From Erysipelotrichaceae bacterium (GTDB lineage Bacteria > Bacillota_I > Bacilli_A > Erysipelotrichales > Erysipelotrichaceae): a stretch of 12,854 nt of DNA. The number at the start of each line of letters is the position of its first letter. Positions within the stretch are counted from its first letter, which is position 1. The DNA lies in NCBI GenBank assembly GCA_027449005.1, contig DAIDML010000051.1, positions 1 to 12,854 of the forward strand, written 5' to 3'. Shown one piece after another: positions 1 through 6,612 of the stretch. Under the pieces are notes generated by a model. That model saw only the letters and a program-made list of their open reading frames with translations, ran no database searches and had not been told where the DNA came from. A program made the translations under genes and the position numbers.

Positions 1-258
1 TTGTACCCCCCCCTTTTCTTGTGGTAAATGTTAGTATTTTTACCCCATTGAAACAATAGTAGTTTATAGAATGAAAATTGTCAATCAATGGATATTTGCG
101 ATTTTTTGCTATTTCAAATTACAGATAATTGATGGTAAATAATAGTTTAAGTAATGGCTATTTTCAAAAATGCTCATCATTTAATTTGATATATATGCTC
201 ATTTAATGCATACAGAGCTAAGTTGGAAAGTGAATAATGGTGCAATATTTCATTCACT
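1..258. other. AT-rich non-coding stretch
   Basis: I see no convincing gene here. It holds a run of eight C at positions 6-13, AT-rich sequence with many stops in all frames, and a short direct repeat (ATGCTCAT at about 170-177 and 195-202). No promoter or RNA structure stands out. It probably separates the met operon from an unseen left-hand neighbour. Confidence 0.5.
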
Positions 259-292
259 AAAAAAACTCAGTGATGTTTTTCAACCACTGAGT
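259..292 (-). terminator. intrinsic terminator of the metNIQ operon
   Basis: Read on the minus strand, an 8-bp stem (ACTCAGTG pairing with CACTGAGT, 12-base loop) is followed by a run of T. It lies about 50 bases past the metQ stop codon, as expected for the end of the metN-metI-metQ transcript. Confidence 0.8.
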
Positions 293-343
293 ATTAATCA
301 ATATTTCTGATTCACAAATGGCCGGAATCGATTCACTGCCTTA

Positions 344-1153
344 TTAATCTAAAACACTTAAGACCGTTGGATGATAGGAGTCAAGAATGAATGATTTGAT
401 TTTTGCAGAATTAAGCACTTGAATTAAGGCTAATGTTTTAGGATCATTTTCTTTCCCTTCTTTAACGACCAATCCATTGGCGAAGGTTTGTGCGGACAAG
501 GATTCTTTGGATTCTGTGGTTAAGACAGAAGGTGCTATGTTTGCGCTTAACGCATAGTTACCATTAATGATCGCAAAGTCAACATCTTGAAGTAATGTGG
601 TAAGCAGTGCACTCTCCACTTCCACAAAGGAAAGGGAGTAAGGGTTATCCACGATATCAAGGGGTGTCGCAAGTTCTTCTTTTCCAGAAGCAATCGTAAT
701 GAGTTCTAAATCAGCCAATAAACGCAAGGCACGTGCTTCATTGGTAGGATCATTGGGAATCGCAATGCTTGCACCACCTTTTTTAAGTCCTTCAAGTGTG
801 CTCTCTTTTCCAGGGTACAATCCTAAAGGTTCAAAGTGAATGCCTAAGACAAAGGATAGTTTGGTGCCATTTTCAGAATTAAACTTAGTAAGATAAGGAC
901 GATGTTGGAAGTAGTTTGCATCCAAATCACCAGCATCAAGAGCAGTGTTAGGAAGAATGTAGTCGGTAAACTCAACCACTTCTAAAGTGTAACCTAATGC
1001 GGCTAAGTCTTCTTTAACTGTTTCTAGGATTTGAGCATGAGGTGTAGGAGAAGCTCCTACACGGATGGTTTTGTCATCACTTGCACTTGGGGTGCAACCG
1101 ATAAGGGAGATAGAGAGTAAAACTAAGAGTGATATAACAATGGTTTTTTTCAT
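344..1153 (-). CDS. metQ: methionine ABC transporter substrate-binding lipoprotein (NlpA/MetQ family)
   Basis: This is the extracytoplasmic binding component of a methionine importer, anchored to the outer face of the membrane as a lipoprotein. The 269-residue product begins with a lysine-rich n-region and a hydrophobic stretch ending in a lipobox (LIGC) with Cys20 as the lipidation site. The mature part has NlpA-family signatures: an IRVGASPTPHAQIL first strand, NYFQHRPYL near residue 81, and the IPNDPTNEARALRLL segment near residue 132. Length is normal for the family. It is the last gene of the metN-metI-metQ operon, 10 bases after metI, with a terminator downstream. The ribosome binding site is weak (GAAAG), so translation may depend partly on upstream genes. 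The Met T-box at the head of the operon supports methionine rather than another NlpA-type substrate. D-methionine or methionine derivatives could also be carried. Confidence 0.93.
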   Translation of the reverse strand: MKKTIVISLLVLLSISLIGCTPSASDDKTIRVGASPTPHAQILETVKEDLAALGYTLEVVEFTDYILPNTALDAGDLDANYFQHRPYLTKFNSENGTKLSFVLGIHFEPLGLYPGKESTLEGLKKGGASIAIPNDPTNEARALRLLADLELITIASGKEELATPLDIVDNPYSLSFVEVESALLTTLLQDVDFAIINGNYALSANIAPSVLTTESKESLSAQTFANGLVVKEGKENDPKTLALIQVLNSAKIKSFILDSYHPTVLSVLD

Positions 1154-1163
1154 GAGTGTCTTT

Positions 1164-1805
1164 CTAGCGATGATCGATCGCTTGGGTGAGGGTATTAAAA
1201 CAAAGTTGAATGATTTGAACTAACGCAATTAAGATAATGATGGTCATGATCATGACATCACTTTGATATCGATGCAAGCCATAACGAATCGCAACATCCC
1301 CCAATCCACCACCACCCACAGCACCAGCCATGGCTGAGTAGCCCACCAATGTAATCATGGTTAAGGCGATGTTTTGGATCAAAGAGGGTAGTGCTTCCAC
1401 TAACACAACTTTAAGGATAATTTGTGTGGGAGTGGCTCCCATGGTTTGCGTTGCCTTGATGAGGTAAGGATCAACACCATTGAATGAAGATTCTATGAGT
1501 CGTGCCACAAAAGGGAAGGCTCCAATGACTAAAGCGACAATGGAAGCATTCACTCCAAAGGATCGACCCACAATAAGACGTGTTAAAGGAAACAAAGCAA
1601 TAATAAGAATAATGAAAGGGATAGAGCGAATCATATTAATGAGGGTGGATAAGCTGTGATACACCACTTTATTTGGTTTCAATCCTTGATCTTGAGTTAA
1701 GAATAAAAGTGTTCCTAATGGCAGACCCAAGATAAACGCAAATAAAGTGCCAAACCCAATCATTTTTAACGTATCCAATAAGGCATTCAGTAGTAATGTA
1801 TTCAT
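1164..1805 (-). CDS. metI: methionine ABC transporter permease
   Basis: Membrane subunit of the methionine importer; two copies are expected to form the pore with a MetN dimer. The 213-residue product is hydrophobic with about five membrane segments. It carries the EAA-type loop that contacts the ATPase, seen as ATQTMGATPTQIILKVVLVEALPSL at about residues 118-142. Length matches MetI proteins (about 215-220 residues). Its ATG overlaps the metN stop by 4 bases (ATGA), a standard translational coupling arrangement. The family assignment is firm from the EAA loop and the flanking metN and metQ genes. Confidence 0.93.
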   Translation of the reverse strand: MNTLLLNALLDTLKMIGFGTLFAFILGLPLGTLLFLTQDQGLKPNKVVYHSLSTLINMIRSIPFIILIIALFPLTRLIVGRSFGVNASIVALVIGAFPFVARLIESSFNGVDPYLIKATQTMGATPTQIILKVVLVEALPSLIQNIALTMITLVGYSAMAGAVGGGGLGDVAIRYGLHRYQSDVMIMTIIILIALVQIIQLCFNTLTQAIDHR

Positions 1806-2545
1806 CGTCCCTCACTAGCGCTTAGAATTAAGCGGGTTTGTGGATGCTGTGGTGAGTTAAAGACCTCACTGACCTTTCCTTCTTCCACAAACGCTCCTTC
1901 ATGCATCACAATCACGCGATCACATAATCGTTTGATCACATGCATATCATGGGTAATCACTAATAAGGTCACATTGGTTTGTGCATGAACATTGTCCAAA
2001 CACTGTAGAATGGATGCTGTGGTCAGAGGATCTAAGGCACTGGTGGGTTCATCACATAATAACACTTCAGGTTGTGTGATTAAGGCACGAGCAATCCCTA
2101 CACGTTGTTTTTGCCCACCCGATAATGTATTAGGGTAAGCAAGGGCTTTATCACTTAATCCCACAAGATTTAAAACGTGGTCTACCTTAGAATCGATTTC
2201 TTTTGAAGTGCTTTTATCCAACGTAAAAGGAAATGCAATGTTGTCTTTGACATTCTTTTGTGAAATCAAATGCACTCCTTGAAATACGAATCCAAGGCGC
2301 TTACGCATTCGAAGTAAATCCTTGCCTTTTAAGGTCAATAGATCCACATCATCGATGACCAAGGAACCACTATCGGGTCTTTCCTGCATGGATAAAAGCT
2401 TAAGTAGGGTTGATTTACCAGCTCCACTTAATCCTATGATTCCAACCTTTTCACCTTTTTGAATGGTTGCACTTACACTTGAGACAGCCACGAGTGTGGA
2501 TTTGTCTTGGGTAAACGATTTAGACAGTTTTTCTAGTTTAAACAT
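1802..2545 (-). CDS. metN: methionine ABC transporter ATP-binding protein, short form without the C-terminal regulatory domain
   Basis: ATPase that powers methionine import with MetI and MetQ. I place the start at the ATG at 2545, which gives 247 residues (MFKLEKL...). GGAGG lies 5 bases upstream, whereas the longer in-frame option (2581) starts inside the leader's terminator. Motifs in order: Walker A GLSGAGKS (38-45), Q-loop Gln89, signature LSGGQ (141-145), Walker B VLLCDEP (161-167), H-loop His199. The protein stops soon after the ATPase core, at HPQTRLILSASEGR. Most MetN proteins are about 340 residues and continue into an ACT-like NIL domain that binds methionine and causes trans-inhibition. 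That domain is absent and is not seen elsewhere in the operon. Expression is expected to be set by the Met T-box just upstream. Confidence 0.93.
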   Translation of the reverse strand: MFKLEKLSKSFTQDKSTLVAVSSVSATIQKGEKVGIIGLSGAGKSTLLKLLSMQERPDSGSLVIDDVDLLTLKGKDLLRMRKRLGFVFQGVHLISQKNVKDNIAFPFTLDKSTSKEIDSKVDHVLNLVGLSDKALAYPNTLSGGQKQRVGIARALITQPEVLLCDEPTSALDPLTTASILQCLDNVHAQTNVTLLVITHDMHVIKRLCDRVIVMHEGAFVEEGKVSEVFNSPQHPQTRLILSASEGR

Positions 2546-2559
2546 AATTTCCTCCAAGC

Positions 2560-2596
2560 AAAATAAAACGCGCCCATCCAATCAAGGACGAGCGCG
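2560..2596 (-). terminator. T-box leader terminator
   Basis: On the minus strand, CGCGCTCGTCC pairs with GGATGGGCGCG (11 bp including G-U pairs) around a 6-base loop, followed by TTTTATTTT. Its left arm overlaps the sequence needed by the T-box antiterminator, so the two folds exclude each other. Confidence 0.88.
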
Positions 2597-2811
2597 CTCG
2601 TGGTACCACCTTAGTTTATCTGAATCATCAGACCTCACATCATTCCAGTCGAATGACACATGATGTAACGATCATGACTCGTTTAAGTTTACTGTGAGTT
2701 CAACCTAACTCTTCAAGGCCATTAGATTAATCAATACTCGGTTTGTTTACACCATCCACAAACTCTCTGAACTGATTGAGTTAATCCTCTTCTTGTCAAC
2801 GATTTTCAATG
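2560..2811 (-). promoter_or_regulatory. T-box riboswitch, probable methionine (AUG) specifier
   Basis: The minus-strand leader of metN has the T-box core GGTGGTACCACG (2599-2610), whose UGGN bulge pairs with the acceptor end of uncharged tRNA. A terminator follows just before the metN ribosome binding site. Upstream are the Stem I parts: an AGAGAG element, the loop GGATGGTGTAAAC, and a descending strand with the triplet AUG at 2720-2722 in a likely specifier loop (CTA-AUG-GCC). AUG followed by a purine fits a Met specifier. Between Stem I and the T-box are further hairpins. Uncharged tRNA-Met would stabilise the antiterminator and switch on metNIQ. The T-box call is firm; the specifier is my reading of the fold by eye. 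Confidence 0.92.
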
Positions 2812-2817
2812 ATATGA

Positions 2818-2845
2818 ATTTTATCATAAATTGAGTGGGTGTCAA
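2818..2845 (-). promoter_or_regulatory. promoter of the metNIQ T-box transcript
   Basis: Minus-strand -35 TTGACA (2840-2845), 16-base spacer, -10 TAAAAT (2818-2823) with an extended -10 TG (TGATAAAAT). Transcription would start near 2810, just before the Stem I sequence. Confidence 0.8.
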
Positions 2846-2947
2846 TATGATTTTGTACTATTTTATTAATTTTTTTGTTTAGTAATAGTAAACAAAGCAC
2901 AATGGTTCTTTTTTACTTTAGTGTAAGGGGTGTGAACCCATGAATTA

Positions 2948-2956
2948 TGATAAAAT
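2948..2956 (+). promoter_or_regulatory. probable extended -10 promoter of the nuclease gene
   Basis: TGATAAAAT matches the extended -10 (TG-N-TAAAAT) seen in front of other genes here. No good -35 box is visible. The predicted start, near 2963, leaves a leader of about 37 bases before the ATG at 3000. Confidence 0.5.
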
Positions 2957-2999
2957 GAGACTATCATTTGAGCTAATATAAGATTCATGGAGATTTAAA

Positions 3000-3464
3000 A
3001 TGAGTAAGCAAGTCATGATTGTGTTTGGGTTAGTGCTGCTATTGAATGGATGTGTTATACCCAACCCAACACCCCTTGTGGGTGAGCGTTTTCCCATTAG
3101 CTTACAACAATGCATCGATGGTGATACCGCTCGATTTGAATCAATTGGACGGGTTCGCTTTCTTTACATTGACACTCCTGAAGTGTACCCTGAAATGGAA
3201 CTTTTAGGACAAGAAGCAGCTGATTTCACATGCCAACTTCTTGAAAATGCCAATACCATCTTTATTGAGTATGATGGAGCGAGAGAAGATCAATATGGTC
3301 GTACTTTAGGGTGGATTTGGGTGGATGATGTGTTGCTTCAAGAAGTCATTACACAAGCGGGTTATGTTGATTACTTCTTTGAGTATGAGAATGTCAAATA
3401 CAAACAACGCATCATTAAGGCATACAATGAAGCTAAGAAAAATAAAGTAGGACTCTTTAAATAA
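3000..3464 (+). CDS. staphylococcal-nuclease-type (thermonuclease) lipoprotein
   Basis: Calcium-dependent extracellular nuclease of the SNase (TNase) fold, predicted to cut DNA or RNA outside the cell. The first 17 residues form a signal peptide ending at LLNGC, with Cys18 as the likely lipid anchor. Asn at -2 of the lipobox is unusual, but the protein has the form of a small lipoprotein. The SNase domain runs from about residue 35 to the end. Residues equivalent to the staphylococcal enzyme's active site all appear: Asp42 (IDGDT), Arg53 and Asp58 (VRFLYIDTPE), Glu61, and Arg101 (QYGRTLGWIW). At 154 residues it is essentially signal plus catalytic domain. The start is supported by a TGGAGA ribosome binding site 6-7 bases upstream. 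It is monocistronic, lying between the divergent met leader and a convergent dehydrogenase. Likely roles are nutrient scavenging or defence against extracellular DNA; which one is not visible. Confidence 0.88.
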   Translation: MSKQVMIVFGLVLLLNGCVIPNPTPLVGERFPISLQQCIDGDTARFESIGRVRFLYIDTPEVYPEMELLGQEAADFTCQLLENANTIFIEYDGAREDQYGRTLGWIWVDDVLLQEVITQAGYVDYFFEYENVKYKQRIIKAYNEAKKNKVGLFK

Positions 3465-3493
3465 AACATCCCTAGGTTTACCTAGGGATGTTT
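3464..3493. terminator. shared bidirectional terminator hairpin
   Basis: A perfect 13-bp stem (AAACATCCCTAGG and its complement, loop TTTA) lies between two convergent genes and begins at the nuclease stop codon. The T-rich tail is better on the minus strand (TTTTATTT), after the dehydrogenase, than on the plus strand (TTTGCTTAT), so it may serve both. Confidence 0.82.
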
Positions 3494-3495
3494 GC

Positions 3496-4302
3496 TTATC
3501 CAAGCAGTGATTTAAGTTGCTCTGCAATGATTTTCGCAGCACGACGTGGGCTAATGCGGGTAAAGACATTCAGCATCTTCGAATCATTTCCAGCATACAC
3601 TTGATATTGATTGGTTTCCATGCCATTGACGATGAGTTCAGCTGCTTGTTCTGGTGTTAAGGTTTTCACTTGTGATTTAGAATTAGCAACTTTCTCCATC
3701 ATCTTAGATGTATCTACGCCTGAATTGCCCGTAATGTTAGTGCTGACGCCTCCTGGGAACACGACAGTTACTCCCACTTTGGTTTCTTGAAGTTCAGAGT
3801 GAAGCCCTTCACTCAGTAGTTTAACGGCGGCTTTGGATGCACCATAAATGGTTTGACCAGGCACGGGAATGAATCCTCCCATGGATGAAATGTTCACAAT
3901 ATGTCCTTCAGGTCGTTTGAGAAGGTGAGGCATAAAGGATTTCACCATGTACAATGTTCCATAAAAGTTGACCTGCATGACACGTTCAATGCGATCATAA
4001 TCCAATTGTTCCACTTTAATGAATGGGTGAATGATACCTGCCACATTGAAAATCGCATCCACTTGACCAAAAGCTTCAATGACTTTGGAAGGTAATGCTT
4101 CGACTTGTTCTTTATCTGCAACACTTATTGCCGCAAACTTAAATGATTCAGGATGAGTGAGGGCTAAGGTTTCTTGAAGGCGTTCTTCGCTCAAGTCTAC
4201 CCCAAAGACTCTTGCACCTTTAGAAATCAAGTTAAGCGTTACAGCACGACCAATCCCATTCCCTGCTCCTGTGACTACAATGACTTTCTTGTTTGCTTTT
4301 AT
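3496..4302 (-). CDS. short-chain dehydrogenase/reductase (SDR), start codon not canonical
   Basis: NAD(P)-dependent oxidoreductase of the classical SDR family; substrate unknown. Counting from an ATA codon at 4300-4302 it has 268 residues, a normal SDR length. Motifs: cofactor glycine motif TGAGNGIG (11-18), a strand ending FGVD (33-36), NVAG (86-89), catalytic Ser139/140 in NISS, and YGASK with Tyr153 and Lys157. Oddity: between the in-frame stop upstream and the TGAGNGIG motif there is no ATG, GTG or TTG. A GGAGG site (4306-4310) sits 3 bases before the ATA. The first canonical start (TTG at 4230) would remove the cofactor motif. An ATG further up (about 4313) is in the wrong frame. The options are an ATA start, an ATG-to-ATA mutation or base error, or an untranslated relic. 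The body is otherwise intact. Confidence 0.8.
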   Translation of the reverse strand: MKANKKVIVVTGAGNGIGRAVTLNLISKGARVFGVDLSEERLQETLALTHPESFKFAAISVADKEQVEALPSKVIEAFGQVDAIFNVAGIIHPFIKVEQLDYDRIERVMQVNFYGTLYMVKSFMPHLLKRPEGHIVNISSMGGFIPVPGQTIYGASKAAVKLLSEGLHSELQETKVGVTVVFPGGVSTNITGNSGVDTSKMMEKVANSKSQVKTLTPEQAAELIVNGMETNQYQVYAGNDSKMLNVFTRISPRRAAKIIAEQLKSLLG

Positions 4303-4339
4303 AGTCCTCCATGGCGCGTGTTAGCGCTTACTTTCGTTT

Positions 4340-4361
4340 ATTTTATCATAAAATGATAAAA
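4340..4361 (-). promoter_or_regulatory. SDR promoter with overlapping inverted repeat (possible operator)
   Basis: On the minus strand TGATAAAAT (4340-4348) matches the extended -10 used elsewhere in the window. It lies inside a 9-bp inverted repeat with a 3-base centre (TTTTATCAT, AAA, ATGATAAAA; 4341-4361). A dimeric regulator could bind here, but the repeat also borders the A/T tail of the neighbouring terminator and may be coincidental. Confidence 0.4.
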
Positions 4362-4388
4362 AAATAATCTTGAATGACTTCAAGATTA
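4358..4388 (-). terminator. terminator after the MATE operon
   Basis: On the minus strand a 10-bp stem (TAATCTTGAA and its complement, 4-base loop) starts at the stop codon of the 84-residue protein and is followed by seven T. This is a clean intrinsic terminator. Confidence 0.88.
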
Positions 4389-4640
4389 CTGTTTCCAACG
4401 ATAAAATTCGCTGTCTTTTTCAAGATCAATGGTTGATTCTTCTTCCTCATCTAACACAAAGAGGGTTGCTTCATACATGATTTGAAAGTCTTCCAAACTA
4501 AGTTTTGCATGATAATTCAAAGACGATACCATCACATGATCACCACTCTGCTTGACAAGAATGGAAGGTTGATGAATGCTTTTAAATCGATAGCCTTCTT
4601 TTAGATAAGGAAGGATGTGTTGAAGTTGAAATGGTTGCAT
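4386..4640 (-). CDS. small protein of unknown function coupled to the MATE exporter
   Basis: I do not recognise this 84-residue protein. It has no signal peptide, membrane segment or known motif that I can see. The N-terminal two thirds look like a small folded domain (MQPFQLQHILPYLKEGYRFKS..., then strand-like ILVKQ and HVMVSSL). The tail is acidic (DEEEEST...). It is probably real. Its ATG overlaps the MATE stop codon by one base (TAATG), a translational coupling layout; it fills the space exactly up to a strong terminator; and its codon use resembles its neighbours. The arrangement suggests a cytoplasmic partner or regulator of the exporter, but that is only context. No ribosome binding site of note is visible beyond the end of the MATE gene. 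Confidence 0.65.
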   Translation of the reverse strand: MQPFQLQHILPYLKEGYRFKSIHQPSILVKQSGDHVMVSSLNYHAKLSLEDFQIMYEATLFVLDEEEESTIDLEKDSEFYRWKQ

Positions 4641-6034
4641 TAACTCGCATCCAATAAGGCATCTCTCATGGATGAGGGGTGCTCTTTAAGGGTGTAATGT
4701 TCTAAGTTTTTCATTGCGATAATAAAGAAGATAAAAGTGAGTGTCGCTGAGATCACATCCGCAAAGGGAGCTGCATACAATAGTCCTTGTAGTCCAAAGT
4801 ATTGAGGAAAGATTAAGACTGCAGGAAGCAGGATGATGACTTGTCGAGTTAAGGTAAGAAACATGGCTGTTTTCGCTCGTCCGATGGCTTGAAAGAAGTT
4901 TGATGCAATGATCTGAAACCCAACCAAAGGAAGAAGCAAGAACCAAGAGCGAATGGCCATAATACTAAAGCTCATTAAGGCTTCTTCGCGATTAAAGATA
5001 CCAACAAGAACACCAGGGACTAGACGAGTAATGATATAGCCAACACTGACAATGAGAGTAGCATAAGTGATGCCTAACTTAACCGTTTCACGAACACGAT
5101 CATATTGTTTTGCGCCAAAGTTATAGGAGATAATCGGTTGAATACCTTGGTTAAGACCAATGATGGGTAAAATCATGAAGGTTTGAATGGAGTTAATGAT
5201 ACCCATGCCAGACACCGCAATGTCACCACCATACGCAAACAAAGTACGGTTGATGAAAGTATTCAACACACTCGCAGCCAATTGTAAGCTAAAACCAGGC
5301 AGACCTAAACTCAAGATGGTAGGAATGATGAGGGGATGAGGTTTGATTTCTTTAAGTTTTAAAGGAATATTGGCTTTACCATGAAGGAAGTAAGAAGCTA
5401 CCCATAAGGCAGAAATGGCTTGGGCAATAATGGTCGCATACGCTGCTCCCGCAATCCCCATATTGAAACCAAAGATGAAGATAGGGTCCAAGATAATGTT
5501 GGTTACTGCTCCTAAAAGCATGGTCATCATGGCCATTTTAGGACGTCCATCAGCACGAATAAAGTTATTCATAGCTAAGGCAATCATTTGAAAGGTCGTT
5601 CCAAAAAAGATAATCCCCATGTAGTCTTTCGCAAAAGGTAAAATCACTTCAGAGGCACCAAAGATTAAAAGTATATCATCCAGAAACACGAGTCCTAAAA
5701 CAGAGATAATCAGTCCTACAACCACCACAAGGAAAAATGAGGTTGCTAAAGCATCTTTCGCATCCTTTGGTTTGTTTTGACCTAAACGAATGGAAAATAA
5801 GGTTGCTCCCCCAATCCCAAACAACACCCCAACAGCTAAGACAATCAGCATAATTGGGAAAGCAATGGTTAAAGCAGCCAATCCATTGGCACCTAAATCT
5901 GGTGCATTACCAATGTAGATGCGATCGACGATATTGTAGAGAGCATTGATGATCATCCCTACCATTGCGGGAATGGAGAAACGCCAAATCAGTGCGCTAA
6001 TTTTATGATCTTTAAGTTGATGAATTTGATCCAT
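4640..6034 (-). CDS. MATE family multidrug/toxin exporter (MepA/NorM-like)
   Basis: Predicted cation-coupled exporter of drugs, dyes or metabolites in the cytoplasmic membrane. The 464-residue product has about 12 hydrophobic segments in two similar halves, the usual MATE size. Family-typical stretches include FSIPAMVGMIINALYNIVDRIYIG at the N-terminus, GGATLFSIRLGQ near residue 75, NNFIRADGRPKMAM near residue 155, NIILDPIFIFGFNMGIAGAAYAT near residue 180, and the second-half counterparts GLNQGIQPIISYNFGA and NFFQAIGRAKTA. The pattern is closest to the MepA-type branch. Substrate cannot be read from sequence. It is the first gene of a two-gene operon with an unknown 84-residue protein. A -10 TATAAT lies at 6061-6066. 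The ribosome binding site (GCAGG) is modest. Confidence 0.9.
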   Translation of the reverse strand: MDQIHQLKDHKISALIWRFSIPAMVGMIINALYNIVDRIYIGNAPDLGANGLAALTIAFPIMLIVLAVGVLFGIGGATLFSIRLGQNKPKDAKDALATSFFLVVVVGLIISVLGLVFLDDILLIFGASEVILPFAKDYMGIIFFGTTFQMIALAMNNFIRADGRPKMAMMTMLLGAVTNIILDPIFIFGFNMGIAGAAYATIIAQAISALWVASYFLHGKANIPLKLKEIKPHPLIIPTILSLGLPGFSLQLAASVLNTFINRTLFAYGGDIAVSGMGIINSIQTFMILPIIGLNQGIQPIISYNFGAKQYDRVRETVKLGITYATLIVSVGYIITRLVPGVLVGIFNREEALMSFSIMAIRSWFLLLPLVGFQIIASNFFQAIGRAKTAMFLTLTRQVIILLPAVLIFPQYFGLQGLLYAAPFADVISATLTFIFFIIAMKNLEHYTLKEHPSSMRDALLDAS

Positions 6035-6060
6035 GATATACCTGCTTTACATATTTGAAC

Positions 6061-6066
6061 ATTATA
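6061..6066 (-). promoter_or_regulatory. -10 box of the MATE operon promoter
   Basis: Minus-strand consensus TATAAT about 27 bases before the MATE start codon. I cannot identify a good -35 at 16-18 bases. A GATATC palindrome (about 6082-6087) lies in that region and could be a regulator site, but it is too short to claim. The rest of 6067-6190 holds no gene that I can see. Confidence 0.45.
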
Positions 6067-6211
6067 CACCCATTAAAGTGAGATATCTATGAATAGGTGA
6101 GGAATCTAAGATAAAATGTACTATTCTAGTTTGATGAAATCAACATGAACACTCATGTTTTGGGATATTATCATTAAGAAGTATGTTTCGATAGGCATTT
6201 GATATCATTTA

Positions 6212-6228
6212 TGCTATCATATTGATAG
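6212..6228 (+). promoter_or_regulatory. toxin-antitoxin promoter with palindromic operator
   Basis: An extended -10 (TGCTATCAT, 6212-6220) overlaps a perfect palindrome CTATCA-TAT-TGATAG (6214-6228), just upstream of the toxin gene. The palindrome covers the -10 and the predicted start site. That is where an autorepressing HigA-type antitoxin, alone or with toxin, would be expected to bind. Confidence 0.55.
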
Positions 6229-6246
6229 GTGAAGGGGAGTCTTTGA

Positions 6247-6549
6247 ATGAAAGAAGTAAGATTTTTTGAAAATGAAGTAGGAGAATCAGAACTCTGGAAT
6301 CATTTGGAAATGCTGAGACTAAGTTCTGTTTCAAATAAAGATCATCGAATTCAATACAATCAAATCATGTTCTATATTGAGTTACTTCAAAACAGGGGAA
6401 CAAACTTACCTAATACGATTGTTAGACATATTGAAGATGATATCTATGAGTTAAGACCTGGTGTTAACCGTGTAATATTTTTCTACTTCAAAGAGAATGT
6501 CTATGTACTGTTGCATATATTTAAGAAATCATCCCAAAAAAAAATTTAA
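6247..6549 (+). CDS. HigB/RelE-type toxin (phage Gp49-like), frame broken near the C-terminus
   Basis: Toxin of a type II toxin-antitoxin pair, of the Gp49-like HigB group related to RelE, which are generally mRNA endonucleases. The recognisable core is IRHIEDDIYELRPGVNRVIFFYFKENVYVLLHIFKKSSQ. As written it is 100 residues and ends QKKI-stop right after a run of nine A (6536-6544). The expected family tail continues in another frame: from 6545 the sequence reads FNEIAKARKRRDMYL... and stops at 6607, five bases before the antitoxin ATG. With eight A the product would be 119 residues, a normal length. The cause could be a frameshift mutation, a homopolymer sequencing error, or transcriptional slippage. 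AAGGGGAG lies 7 bases before the ATG. The toxin-first gene order is typical of HigBA. Confidence 0.82.
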   Translation: MKEVRFFENEVGESELWNHLEMLRLSSVSNKDHRIQYNQIMFYIELLQNRGTNLPNTIVRHIEDDIYELRPGVNRVIFFYFKENVYVLLHIFKKSSQKKI

Positions 6550-6612
6550 TGAGATCGCAAAGGCAAGAAAACGAAGGGACATGTACCTTATAAAAGAAAG
6601 GAAATAACATTC

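Noticed and set aside
6..13. Run of eight C near the left edge, possibly a phase-variable tract
   Set aside because: It is not inside or clearly upstream of any visible gene, so no switch can be argued.
169..202. Direct repeat ATGCTCAT in the left non-coding region
   Set aside because: Two short AT-rich copies only, with no regular spacing. This is expected by chance in such sequence and is not CRISPR-like.
2546..2581. Longer metN start at 2581
   Set aside because: It begins inside the T-box terminator hairpin, whereas the ATG at 2545 has a perfect GGAGG at proper spacing and starts the ATPase domain normally.
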